A program made the translations under genes and the position numbers. Below are positions 33,503 through 42,219 of a stretch of DNA of 64,000 bases, one piece after another; position 1 is the first letter of the stretch, and each line of letters starts with the position of its first letter. The stretch is from Volucribacter amazonae (GTDB lineage: Bacteria > Pseudomonadota > Gammaproteobacteria > Enterobacterales > Pasteurellaceae): the NCBI RefSeq assembly GCF_029783845.1, contig NZ_LWID01000001.1:1906001-1970000 (forward strand), read 5' to 3'. Under the pieces are notes generated by a model. It saw only the letters and a program-made list of their open reading frames with translations, was not told the origin of the DNA and searched no databases.

Positions 33503-35662
33503 ATGAAAAGTATTTTTGAACAAATTGCCTTGGCGACCCAATATTTGGGGACGCCTATTTCCGTTTCCACTTTAGCCGCAAATACTGTGCGTAAAGTGGG
33601 TAATAGTGCAGATTTTTCTGGTTTATGTGAATTTCTACGTGCAGAGGGATTTGATAATAATATTTCAGAACGTGCTTTAGCGGATATTCCTTCTTTAGCC
33701 ATGCCCGTTATTGCGATTTTGCATAATCAAGAAGCTGTTTTAATTACCGAAATCAATACCAATGATCAAGGACAACGAATCTATCGTATTATGCAAGAGG
33801 GCAACCTGTTTACCGATGTAAGTGCGGAGGAATTAGCCACTAAATATGCAGGTTATTGTTGGTTTATTAAACCCAAAGTGATTCAAGATGTACGTTCTGA
33901 ATTACCTGAATATGAATTACCAAAATCTTGGTTTTTCAAAATTATTTGGCGTTTTAAACCTTATTATTATCAGGTCATCATTGCTACTTTTATGATTAAT
34001 GTTTTAGCATTAATTAGCTCGTTATATGTGATGAATGTTTATGACCGCGTGATCCCTAATCAAGCCTACGCCACCTTATGGGTACTGAGTATTGGGGTGG
34101 TATTAGCCATTTTCTTTGAATTTATTGCTAAAACCTTGCGAGGGCATTTAACAGATATTGCGGGTAAAAAAGCCGATTTAATTATTAGTGCCATGCTATT
34201 TAGACGAGTTATGGCATTGCGTATGCAAGAAAAGCCCATGTCATCAGGATCTTATGCCAATAACCTGCGTGATTTTGAATCGGTACGGGAGTTTTTAACC
34301 AGCGCCAGTTTATTAACCTTAATTGATTTACCTTTTTTACTGTTATTTATTACCGTAATTAGCCTTGTGGCAGGTAAATTAGCTATTATCCCAGCCATTA
34401 TCATTCCTTTAGTTATCTTGGTAGGATTACTGGCACAAATTCCTCTTTCTAAAGCCATTAATGAATCTATGCGTGAATCCTCGCAACGCCAAGGGCTTGC
34501 AGTAGAAGCGGTGGAAGGCTTAGAAACCTTAAAAAATAACAATGCCATGCTATGGGCACAACAACGTTGGGATCACTATACCGCCAAAAGCTCTTATTCT
34601 GCCATTAAGGTCAAAGATATTAGTAACTTTGTGATTAATACCGTTACCGCCTTACAACAGCTTAATACCGTATTATTAGTGGTTTATGGCACTTACTTGA
34701 TTCATAGCGAAGATGTGGCAAGCCGTATTACCATGGGGGCATTAATCGCGGCGGTGATTCTTTCTGGACGAGCTTTATCGCCACTCGGACAAATTGCAGG
34801 CTTAGCCATTCGTTTCCAACAGGCTTGGATTGCATTAAAAGGCGTGGAAATGATTGTGCAAAAGCCAATTGAGAAATCTAGCGATCGTGAATATTTAAGC
34901 CTAAAACAAGTGAAGGGTAATTTAAATTTTGCCAATGTGAGCTTTAAATATGATGAAGAAAATAATGCCGTATTAGATCAATTTAACCTCAGTATTCGTG
35001 AGGGAGAAAAAGTAGCCATCATTGGTAAAATTGGTAGCGGTAAATCCACCGCCCTTAAATTAGCCGTAAACCAATATAGCCCAACCAGCGGTACAATCAG
35101 CTTAGACGGCATTAATTTACAACAGCTTGATCCTTATTTCTTACGCAATCAAGTATTATTACTTGAACAAAAACCACGCTTATTCTTGGGAACACTCAGA
35201 GAGAATTTAGATATTTCTCGTGTTGATGGGTTTTCTAATGATCAAACCCTATTATTTGCCTTACAACGTTTAGGTTTATTAGAAATGGTCAGAAACCACC
35301 CGAAAGGCTTAGATATGCCGTTAGGCGAAGATGGCTTAGGCTTATCTGGGGGACAACGTCAAGCAGTGGCGTTAGCGCGTATGATGTTACGAGATCCTAA
35401 AGTGGTATTATTAGATGAACCGACGACAGGCTTTGACCAATTCCATGAAAATCAAGCCATTGCTGCCATTGATACTTGGGCAAGAAACCGCACTTTAGTG
35501 ATTGTTACCCATAGACCACAAGTGTTACGCTTAGTTAATCGTATCGTTGTGGTTGACAAAGGGAAAGTGATTATGGACGGTCCAAGAGATGCGGTGTTGG
35601 CAAAACTCAATGAAAAGCCAGACACTTCGCCAACAGAAGCGAAGCAAACGGAAAGCCATTAA
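33503..35662 (+). CDS. Type I secretion ABC transporter (LapB/HlyB type, with inactive C39-like domain)
   Basis: A 719-residue inner-membrane exporter. Residues 1-130 form a C39-like domain with no catalytic Cys at the usual N-terminal site, so it should bind rather than cleave substrate. Five to six membrane segments follow from about 155 to 440. The nucleotide-binding domain has Walker A GKIGSGKST (about 507-515), signature LSGGQRQ (about 613-619), Walker B VVLLDEPTTGFD (about 634-645) and switch His in IVTHRP. It lies between the channel and adaptor genes in one operon. Probable substrates of such systems are RTX adhesins or toxins; none is encoded here. Confidence 0.88.
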   Translation: MKSIFEQIALATQYLGTPISVSTLAANTVRKVGNSADFSGLCEFLRAEGFDNNISERALADIPSLAMPVIAILHNQEAVLITEINTNDQGQRIYRIMQEGNLFTDVSAEELATKYAGYCWFIKPKVIQDVRSELPEYELPKSWFFKIIWRFKPYYYQVIIATFMINVLALISSLYVMNVYDRVIPNQAYATLWVLSIGVVLAIFFEFIAKTLRGHLTDIAGKKADLIISAMLFRRVMALRMQEKPMSSGSYANNLRDFESVREFLTSASLLTLIDLPFLLLFITVISLVAGKLAIIPAIIIPLVILVGLLAQIPLSKAINESMRESSQRQGLAVEAVEGLETLKNNNAMLWAQQRWDHYTAKSSYSAIKVKDISNFVINTVTALQQLNTVLLVVYGTYLIHSEDVASRITMGALIAAVILSGRALSPLGQIAGLAIRFQQAWIALKGVEMIVQKPIEKSSDREYLSLKQVKGNLNFANVSFKYDEENNAVLDQFNLSIREGEKVAIIGKIGSGKSTALKLAVNQYSPTSGTISLDGINLQQLDPYFLRNQVLLLEQKPRLFLGTLRENLDISRVDGFSNDQTLLFALQRLGLLEMVRNHPKGLDMPLGEDGLGLSGGQRQAVALARMMLRDPKVVLLDEPTTGFDQFHENQAIAAIDTWARNRTLVIVTHRPQVLRLVNRIVVVDKGKVIMDGPRDAVLAKLNEKPDTSPTEAKQTESH

Positions 35663-35687
35663 TGAATAAGCATAAAGAAGTACAAAA

Positions 35688-36956
35688 ATGACAACAGAAA
35701 ATTCATCTCAAGAGCAAAATAAACAACCTCAAACACAAAAGTTAGAAAAGGTTGATAACAAAGATTTGCATTTACTTACGGATCTACATGCCGCAATGCA
35801 ACAAGAAAAACACACCAAAACCTTTGCCATTATTTGGTTAATTGGTGTCTTCCTGATTGTTTTTGTTATTTGGTCCTATTTCAGTAAATTAGAAGAAGTT
35901 ACCCGTGCGCAAGGTACGATTGTGCCAAGTAGTCACGAACAAGTGATTCAAAGTTTAGATCCGGGGATTTTAAGCGAAATGCTCGTGCGTGAAGGGGATC
36001 AGGTAGAAAAAGGGCAAATTTTGCTTAAACTTGACGATACCCGTTCTTCCGCTATTTTGCGTGAAACGCAAGCGAAAGTGGATAATCTTGAGGCAACGGT
36101 AATCCGTTTAAAAGCGGAAATCAACGGCGAAGAGCCTATTTTTCCTGATAATATTCCTGAAGAAATCCAACGTCGTGAAAAAGGGGTTTACCAAGCGAAA
36201 CGAGCGGCGCTGGCTGAAAGTTTAAAAAGTTTGCAAGAAAGTAAACGCCTATTAGATCGCGAAATTACCTTGACCAAACCTATCGTTGAACGAGGGGCTA
36301 TGTCGCAGGTTGAATTATTGCGTATGGAACGTTCTTCCGCAGATTTACAATTACAAATTAGTGAACGCCAACATAAATATATTACTGATGCCAACGCAGA
36401 ATTAGGGCGAACACAAGGCGAATTAGATCAAGCGAGAGAAAACCTTGCCATGCGTGCTGATCCCGTTGAACGCTCAATGATTCGTGCCCCACTAAAAGGG
36501 ATTGTCAAAAATATCAAAATCAACACCATTGGCGGCGTGATTTCTGCTGGACAAGATATTATGGAAATTACCCCTTTAGAGGATACATTATTAGTTGAGG
36601 CTTATATTAATCCCAAAGACGTGGCTTATATTATGCCCGGTATGAAAGCGGTAGTGAAATTAACCGCTTATGACTATGCCATTTATGGCGGTTTAGATGG
36701 CGAAGTAACCCTATTAAGCCCAGGCACATTACAGGATAAGAAAATGGGCAGTGAACTCAATCTTGATCCCAACTCCGCATTTTATCGTGTGTTAGTCCGC
36801 ACTGACGGTGCAGAACTGACCGATAAAAACGGCAAAACCTTGCCTGTTATCCCTGGAATGATCGCCACCGTAGATATTAAAACCGGCGAGAAAACCGTAT
36901 TCCAATACCTCACCAAGCCGATTACCCGAATGAAACAAGCATTGCAGGAAAGGTAA
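35688..36956 (+). CDS. HlyD-family type I secretion adaptor
   Basis: A 422-residue membrane-fusion protein linking the ABC transporter to the outer-membrane channel. A cytoplasmic N-terminus rich in Gln precedes one membrane helix (about 40-61, FAIIWLIGVFLIVFVIWSYF). Then come half a lipoyl domain (GILSEMLVREGDQVEKGQIL), a long coiled coil, the second lipoyl half (SMIRAPLKGIVKNIKINTIG) and a C-terminal barrel. It starts 25 bases after the ABC gene. It is the last gene of the operon before the mazEF/IS block. Confidence 0.9.
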   Translation: MTTENSSQEQNKQPQTQKLEKVDNKDLHLLTDLHAAMQQEKHTKTFAIIWLIGVFLIVFVIWSYFSKLEEVTRAQGTIVPSSHEQVIQSLDPGILSEMLVREGDQVEKGQILLKLDDTRSSAILRETQAKVDNLEATVIRLKAEINGEEPIFPDNIPEEIQRREKGVYQAKRAALAESLKSLQESKRLLDREITLTKPIVERGAMSQVELLRMERSSADLQLQISERQHKYITDANAELGRTQGELDQARENLAMRADPVERSMIRAPLKGIVKNIKINTIGGVISAGQDIMEITPLEDTLLVEAYINPKDVAYIMPGMKAVVKLTAYDYAIYGGLDGEVTLLSPGTLQDKKMGSELNLDPNSAFYRVLVRTDGAELTDKNGKTLPVIPGMIATVDIKTGEKTVFQYLTKPITRMKQALQER

Positions 36957-37020
36957 GTTTTTGATAAAAAACATAATTTCTTCTGTTTTTTAGACTAAGT
37001 GCGGTCTGTTTTGCAAAAAT

Positions 37021-37045
37021 TTCAGGCAGCGTTAGGCTGCCTGAA
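37021..37045. terminator. Bidirectional hairpin between adaptor gene and mazF
   Basis: CAGGCAGC-GTTA-GGCTGCCTG forms an 8-bp GC-rich stem between the convergent adaptor and mazF genes. On the minus strand it is followed by AAATTTTTGC, a usable T tract for mazF. Confidence 0.65.
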
Positions 37046-37059
37046 AATTAAGATGACCT

Positions 37060-37392
37060 TTAAAGCCCTAATAAAACGGCGATTTTTTCTTTAATGTCCT
37101 CTATTTCCGCTTGATTGGCTTTGCCTTTAAATTGGGCATTTCTGGCGCGCCAATCTAGGCTTTTTATTTGATCGCATAGGGCAACGTTGGGAATATTTCC
37201 TGCAATCCGCACTTCAAAAGGATAACCCTTAATCTTGGTGGTAAGCGGACAACAAAGCATTAAACCTATCTGATTGTAAGCCTTTGGACTTAACACGATC
37301 GCAGGGCGGTTGCCTGCTTGCTCGTGTCCCGTTTGAGGGTCAAAGTCTAACCATACAATATCGCCTACATCGGGAATATAGCGGCTTACCAT
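37060..37392 (-). CDS. mazF: MazF-type mRNA interferase toxin
   Basis: A 110-residue sequence-specific endoribonuclease toxin, close to E. coli MazF in length and sequence. MVSRYIPDVGDIVWLDFDPQ, GHEQAGNRPAIVLSP (with catalytic-loop Arg) and CPLTTKIKGYPFEV (with the conserved Thr) are visible. The gene overlaps the end of mazE by 7 bases, the usual toxin-antitoxin coupling. The pair is oriented against the secretion operon and sits in a small accessory block with an insertion sequence. Confidence 0.93.
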   Translation of the reverse strand: MVSRYIPDVGDIVWLDFDPQTGHEQAGNRPAIVLSPKAYNQIGLMLCCPLTTKIKGYPFEVRIAGNIPNVALCDQIKSLDWRARNAQFKGKANQAEIEDIKEKIAVLLGL

Positions 37393-37640
37393 ATTTCTTT
37401 CCCAACAGGTTTGCCAAAATTCATTTCTTGATGCTGATTGTCTTCGGTGATTTGCGACAACAATTCATCAAGGGAATATTTGCGTTTTGTTTGGTTGGTT
37501 TTAACGGGTTCAATGACTAATCGTCCTTGCTCTTGACGAATATTAACCACAGAATTAGGCTGAATATCAAGGGCTTTCATCATTGCCGCTGGAAGACGAA
37601 TAGAGGCACTGTTACCCCATTTTTTAACGGTAATGTGCAT
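37386..37640 (-). CDS. mazE: MazE-type antitoxin
   Basis: An 84-residue antitoxin. The N-terminal swapped-hairpin (AbrB-type) DNA-binding domain contains VKKWGNSASIRLPAAMMKAL; the acidic C-terminal tail (EDNQHQEMNFGKPVGKEIW) matches the part of MazE that wraps MazF. AAAGGAGAAAGCC precedes the start. With MazF it should repress its own promoter upstream of 37640. E. coli MazE is closely similar. Confidence 0.92.
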   Translation of the reverse strand: MHITVKKWGNSASIRLPAAMMKALDIQPNSVVNIRQEQGRLVIEPVKTNQTKRKYSLDELLSQITEDNQHQEMNFGKPVGKEIW

Positions 37641-37873
37641 GGCTTTCTCCTTTGGGCTATCTTGAAAAATAAGATGATTTTACAATGTATCAACATAAAC
37701 GGCAAAAATTTTTTAGGTAGCGATTATAACAAGAATTTTTATCATTGATTGTTTATCGCTTAATTTTTGTACAGAATCTAACTAATACTATTCTTTTAAC
37801 TTGGTTTTCCTTTTATATGTTGATAGCGGATACAACAGGAATTGAAAAATGATAGTCGTTAAGAAATAGAGTA

Positions 37874-38601
37874 TAGTTTATGGGGCTCTATTAGATTAGC
37901 CCTAAATTTCACACCATTTTCGCAAGATTTTAAATTGCTGAGAAGGTGTCCCAAAGTTAAACCGAAACTCGCATTCTTTCAAGAATAAAGGAAAGGATTT
38001 TCGGTCAATGCCATTATATTTTCTTAATACTCGTTTGGCTTGATTCCAAAAATTTTCAATGCCATTGATGTGATTTTTCTTTACCGCAAAATGGCTTTGA
38101 TGATTAATCCGATAATGTTTAAACTCACTCACATCAAGAACATCATCACTGCAATAATAGTCCGTATATACAATGCTATCTGGCTGAATTTTTCGTTTAA
38201 TAACAGGAAGTCAAGTTTTCGTCTGTGTATTTTCAACTACAATGGTATAAACCTTACCTTGGTGTTTTAGCATACCGAAAACAGCGATTTTCCTGCCGCT
38301 CCACGCCCTCGTTTTCCTTTCCTAACACCACCAAAATAACTTTCATCAAGTTCAACTTCCCCTTCAAAAACTTCGTGAGCTTGCAGGGCAAGATGATAGC
38401 CAATCACTTGGCGAATTTTACGGTAAAAAAGTGCTGAAGAATTAGGATTTATTCCTAATAGATCACTCTCTGCTCTTGCCGTTACTTCAAGAACAAAAAA
38501 CTCAAGGAGTTTTAGCTGTATTTTTCTTTTTAATTTACAATGGGTTATCTTCATTTTTGCAGTCTATCATAACTGCTAATCTAATACAGCCCCTAGTTTA
38601 T
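37874..38601 (-). mobile_element. IS1016-like insertion sequence (IS1595 family) with 8-bp target duplication
   Basis: The element proper is 37882-38593 (712 bases). The terminal inverted repeats are GGGGCTCTATTAGATTAGC at 37882-37900 and GGGGCTGTATTAGATTAGC read inward from 38593 to 38575 (18 of 19 match). It is flanked on both sides by the direct repeat TAGTTTAT (37874-37881 and 38594-38601), the 8-bp duplication expected for IS1595. It holds one transposase gene, now disrupted. Length and ends resemble IS1016 of Haemophilus. Confidence 0.9.
37902..38554 (-). pseudogene. IS1595-family transposase, inactivated by frameshift and nonsense codon
   Basis: The N-terminal part, 38554 to about 38291, includes the family motif ELDESYFGG. 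At a run of four A (coding strand, plus-strand 38288-38291) one base appears lost, and the reading continues in the next frame as IAVFGMLKHQGKVYTIVVEN. An in-frame TGA at 38211-38213 interrupts that frame. The remainder contains YTDYYCSDD, HFAVKKNHINGIENFWNQAK and ends LRKWCEI. Repaired, it would encode about 217 residues. It is not expected to produce active transposase. Confidence 0.9.
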
Positions 38602-38645
38602 TATTTAAAAACCCACACTGAAATTTTTAAAAATGCTAAGACATA

Positions 38646-38692
38646 AAGTGCGGTTAATTTTGAAAAAATTTTGCCAAAACAGACCGCACTTT
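38646..38692. repeat. Inverted pair of uptake signals
   Basis: AAAGTGCGGT at 38645-38654 and its reverse complement ACCGCACTTT at 38683-38692 face each other with AT-rich arms between. Together they could form a hairpin between the insertion sequence and the next gene. The outer flank, read in reverse, resembles the uptake signal and flank at 36997-37020 on the other side of the mazEF/IS block. Confidence 0.55.
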
Positions 38693-38760
38693 ACGCTTAC
38701 TTCAAAGCCAAATATGGAGTATCATAGCCGTTTTAATTATTAACAACATAAAATAAAACG

Positions 38761-40062
38761 ATGATTTATAAACGCCCTATTCAGCCAGCACATAATAAAA
38801 AATTACAGAAAAAACTGGATATAATCTCCCAAAACTTTCGGCAATATTATGCTAACCAACAATTTTCCCTCGCTTTACAAGAAACATTAAAAGCCCATAA
38901 ACTTATTCCTGCCTCGGTTAAACCACTGAGCGATGCGGCAACGGTAGCAATCTATCTTAACCAATGGCAAGACAGCATTCGCTATGCCAATCGTGCTTTG
39001 CAACGTGATGCGAATTGTTTGAATGCTTATGATGCTCTCGCCCATAGCTATGGTGCTTTAAAGGATTGGGAAAAGGCAGGTCAAGCAGGGTTAAAAGCCC
39101 TACAACTGCGAGATCAACAATATGGTTCAGGTGAATTACCGTCCCTCCCTCACATTGATCTAGCCTTAGCCAAAAAGAAGAAAAAAGTGATTGCATTTTC
39201 CTTATTTGGTGGGCTTTCTCGCTATGCCGAACCTGCGGTATTAAATACCGAACTTTGTCCAATTTTATACCCTGATTGGGTGTGCCGTTTTTATGTGGAT
39301 CATTCTGTACCTACAACCTTGATTGATCGCTTACGCCGTAATGGAGCGGAAATTATATATGTATCAGAACAACAGCAACAATGGCAAGGCACATTATGGC
39401 GTTTCTTAGCCATTGATGATCCTGATGTGGGTTATATCATTTTTCGTGATGCCGATTCTGTGATTTCACAACGAGAGGCAGCAGCGGTTAATCAATGGCT
39501 AGCCAGTGATAAATTATTTCATACCATGCGTGATAGCGGTTCGCATACCGAATTGATTTTAGCAGGATTATGGGGCTGTGTAGCGAGCGCTGTGCCAAAA
39601 TTGGAACAAAAAATTAATGATTATATCGCCAGTCAAAAATCCTTATCACAACGCTTTGCTGATCAATATTTTTTGCGTGAACAAATTTGGCGTTATGCTA
39701 AACAAAGTTTATTTGCACACGATCGCCTATTTGGTTTCTATCAAGCTCAAGATTTTCCAAATAATGAAGGTTTTGACTATGATAATTACCATATTGGCTG
39801 TAATGAAGGCAATGCCGTTGCTCATTTAAATGTTGACTATGCCGATGGTACAGAAATTGAATGGACAATGTATTCTTGTATTTCGCCCTTGTTAAATCCT
39901 GATGGTAGCGTAAATCGTGAAGCACAAGAGCGAGAAATTTGCCGATATGTTGCCATTGTGCATAATCAAAAAATTGACATAGAAATTCCACGCCGTTATG
40001 CACGAGGTGTCGCAGAAAAACTGACAAGGTTTACGGTAAAACCTATAGATGATAAACGATAA
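38761..40062 (+). CDS. TPR-containing putative glycosyltransferase
   Basis: A 433-residue protein I cannot assign to a characterised family member. Residues about 30-115 look like TPR helices (SLALQETLKAHKLIP, WQDSIRYANRALQRDANCLNAYDALAHSYG). From about residue 140 there is a glycosyltransferase-like domain: KKKVIAFSLFGGLSRYAEP, a DxD-type motif in YIIFRDADSVIS (about 225-236) and a later LILAGLWGCVA. There is no signal peptide or membrane segment, so it should be cytoplasmic. It follows the secretion operon in the same direction, separated by the inserted mazEF/IS block, which suggests it might modify the missing secreted substrate. That link is inferred. No clear ribosome site precedes ATG 38761. 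Confidence 0.65.
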   Translation: MIYKRPIQPAHNKKLQKKLDIISQNFRQYYANQQFSLALQETLKAHKLIPASVKPLSDAATVAIYLNQWQDSIRYANRALQRDANCLNAYDALAHSYGALKDWEKAGQAGLKALQLRDQQYGSGELPSLPHIDLALAKKKKKVIAFSLFGGLSRYAEPAVLNTELCPILYPDWVCRFYVDHSVPTTLIDRLRRNGAEIIYVSEQQQQWQGTLWRFLAIDDPDVGYIIFRDADSVISQREAAAVNQWLASDKLFHTMRDSGSHTELILAGLWGCVASAVPKLEQKINDYIASQKSLSQRFADQYFLREQIWRYAKQSLFAHDRLFGFYQAQDFPNNEGFDYDNYHIGCNEGNAVAHLNVDYADGTEIEWTMYSCISPLLNPDGSVNREAQEREICRYVAIVHNQKIDIEIPRRYARGVAEKLTRFTVKPIDDKR

Positions 40063-40601
40063 ATTTTCTATAAATATTCAGGATTAAAAACTTCAGGTTT
40101 AGTGAAAATTTATTAATAACTTAAAGCTGTTTTAAATTTGTCTATTTCAAAAGATTTAAACATTCATGGATATTAATTGGGCGTGTTAGTGCTTATGGAT
40201 AGCTTAACTAAGAAGATCGTTTATCATTAAATTGTGATAAGAAAACACCAATGAATACTATTAACTTGAATTGAATAAGTTCAGAGAAAAGGCGATACTA
40301 TTTAATAGATTATATTTAATGATTGTTTAGGGTTATTAAAACTTATTCAATGCGCTTATACAGAAGAGTTATTCCGCCTCGTTGCTTATATTATTGGTAT
40401 TTGAAACATTAAGATTATAAACGAACGCTCAAATAAATATAATGAAAAGGGAGGCGTTTTCTTTATAAACATAAAGGATTAAGTCGAAGTTGTAAGGTTA
40501 TGTTTATAAAGGATTTCTTTGGGTAAAAAGAGTAGGTAAGATTATATAAAAATAATGCTCTTCACACTTTCCCATTAAACCAATTATTTTTAATGAGTAA
40601 A
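40063..40601. other. Gene-free AT-rich gap with a long inverted repeat
   Basis: No credible ORF or RNA gene is visible in 539 bases. A perfect 12-bp inverted repeat, ATTGAATAAGTT at 40270-40281 and AACTTATTCAAT at 40340-40351, encloses 58 bases. A direct repeat related to TTTATAAA(CA)TAAAGGATT occurs at about 40460 and 40502. The stretch may be a decayed gene. Confidence 0.4.
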
Positions 40602-41279
40602 TTATTTTAATCTTCGTCGCCTGCGATGATAAGTTAAGCTAGGCGAAACCCTTCTGGTTTTTATAGCACTATGATTAGGTTCTGGCAAATTATTACGCTT
40701 AATTCGGCGATAGTGGCTTAAAAAATAATGAAAACTACCGGCGAGTAGTATGCCTGTCAAAAAAACTAAAATAAATTCGCCATATAGCTGATGAAAAATT
40801 TGGTTAATTTTATGTTGTGTGGTTTGTCCATATTGATTATTAAAGGTAACACGTAAAAAACCAATAACCCCTTCAGGTGAGTAAATGGTTTCTACAATTT
40901 GCTGGCTATTTTGATTTTGTTGGTTTTCTTGATGAATTTGTTGTAGTACATTTATTTTTTTATGGGTTTGTGTCAGTAGTTCGCCATTGGCACTATAAAG
41001 TGAAGCATCTAAGACAAAGATTTGTTTAGCAAAATCTTCTAAATGTTCATTAAGTTGTTCATTTGTTGTATTCGGATTGGTTAATAACATGGCATAAAGA
41101 TTAGCTTGCTGGCGAACAAGTAAGTGGGAGAGGTGTGCCACTTGATTAACACTAGCGAGTTGAGAGCTAAGTTTAAATTGCTGAATACCGTAGAAAATAA
41201 TGCTCATAATGCTGGCACAAAAGAGTATTATGGTAAGTATTAAGCCAATTTTTATTAGTTTCTGTTTTGTAAAACTCAA
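40602..41279 (-). CDS. ytjB: YtjB/Smp-family membrane protein
   Basis: A 225-residue inner-membrane protein with one helix near residues 10-32, a periplasmic domain of about 130 residues and a second helix near 170-190, followed by a basic cytoplasmic tail ending HRRRRRLK. Size, topology and position divergent from serB match E. coli YtjB (Smp). The function of the family is not established. Confidence 0.75.
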   Translation of the reverse strand: MSFTKQKLIKIGLILTIILFCASIMSIIFYGIQQFKLSSQLASVNQVAHLSHLLVRQQANLYAMLLTNPNTTNEQLNEHLEDFAKQIFVLDASLYSANGELLTQTHKKINVLQQIHQENQQNQNSQQIVETIYSPEGVIGFLRVTFNNQYGQTTQHKINQIFHQLYGEFILVFLTGILLAGSFHYFLSHYRRIKRNNLPEPNHSAIKTRRVSPSLTYHRRRRRLK

Positions 41280-41350
41280 GTTATTTGCCTCAAAATTTTA
41301 ATTTATGCTAGTATCATCATTGTTGTGTTATTGGTTTAATTAGGTATTTT

Positions 41351-42217
41351 ATGTCATATTTTATTGTTTATGCCTCTTATTCGTTAGCTGAGCGTTTTAC
41401 TCAATTTCAACAAAAGTGCGGTCAGAATTTTACTATTTTTGATCGCTGGACGATAGCAGAAAATGAAGTAATTTTATTACAACAGGCTTTGCAACCTGAG
41501 TGGGTTGAGCTTGCCCATCAGTTAGGCTTGGATATAGCTCCGATTGATTTTATCCCTCGTTTAAGTCAAGCGGGCTTGCTTGTTATGGATATGGATTCTA
41601 CTGCAATTCAGATCGAATGTATTGATGAAATTGCCAAATTGGCAGGCACAGGAGAACAAGTTGCCGAGATTACCGCTCAGGCGATGCGAGGGGAATTAGA
41701 TTTTGAGCAGAGTTTACGCCAACGTGTTGCCACTTTAGCTAATGCCCCAGTGGCTATTTTATCGCAGGTACAAAAGCATTTGCCATTAATGCCGGGGTTA
41801 GTGGAAAGTGTTAAATTGCTACAAAAAAATGGTTGGAAAATTGCGATTGCTTCAGGCGGTTTTACCTATTTTGCGGATTATTTAAAAGAAACGTTAGGAT
41901 TGGATTATGCGGTGTCTAATCAGTTAGAAATACAAGGGGGTAAGCTGACTGGCGAAGTGAAAGGCGAGGTGGTTACTGCACAATATAAAGCCGATACGCT
42001 TGTTCAATTAGCTAAGCAATATGAGCTTGATCTCGCTAATACGGTAGCCATTGGCGATGGGGCAAATGATTTGGCAATGATGGCGGTAGCAGGTTTGGGC
42101 GTTGCTTTACATGCTAAACCTAAGGTGCAACAACAAGCTAAAATTGTGATAAACTTTGCGGATTTTAGTGGTCTTTTATGTGTATTAAGTGCAAATGATA
42201 GAATAAGAGGAGAGTAA
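41351..42217 (+). CDS. serB: Phosphoserine phosphatase
   Basis: Last step of serine synthesis. The 288-residue HAD-family enzyme has the nucleophile Asp80 and Asp82 in VMDMDSTAIQIECIDEIA, the SGGF motif (IAIASGGFTYFADYL) and GDGANDLAMM near residue 236. An uptake signal lies in the coding sequence at about 41415. It is divergent from ytjB and followed after 2 bases by yajQ, suggesting co-transcription. Confidence 0.95.
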   Translation: MSYFIVYASYSLAERFTQFQQKCGQNFTIFDRWTIAENEVILLQQALQPEWVELAHQLGLDIAPIDFIPRLSQAGLLVMDMDSTAIQIECIDEIAKLAGTGEQVAEITAQAMRGELDFEQSLRQRVATLANAPVAILSQVQKHLPLMPGLVESVKLLQKNGWKIAIASGGFTYFADYLKETLGLDYAVSNQLEIQGGKLTGEVKGEVVTAQYKADTLVQLAKQYELDLANTVAIGDGANDLAMMAVAGLGVALHAKPKVQQQAKIVINFADFSGLLCVLSANDRIRGE

Positions 42218-42219
42218 TC

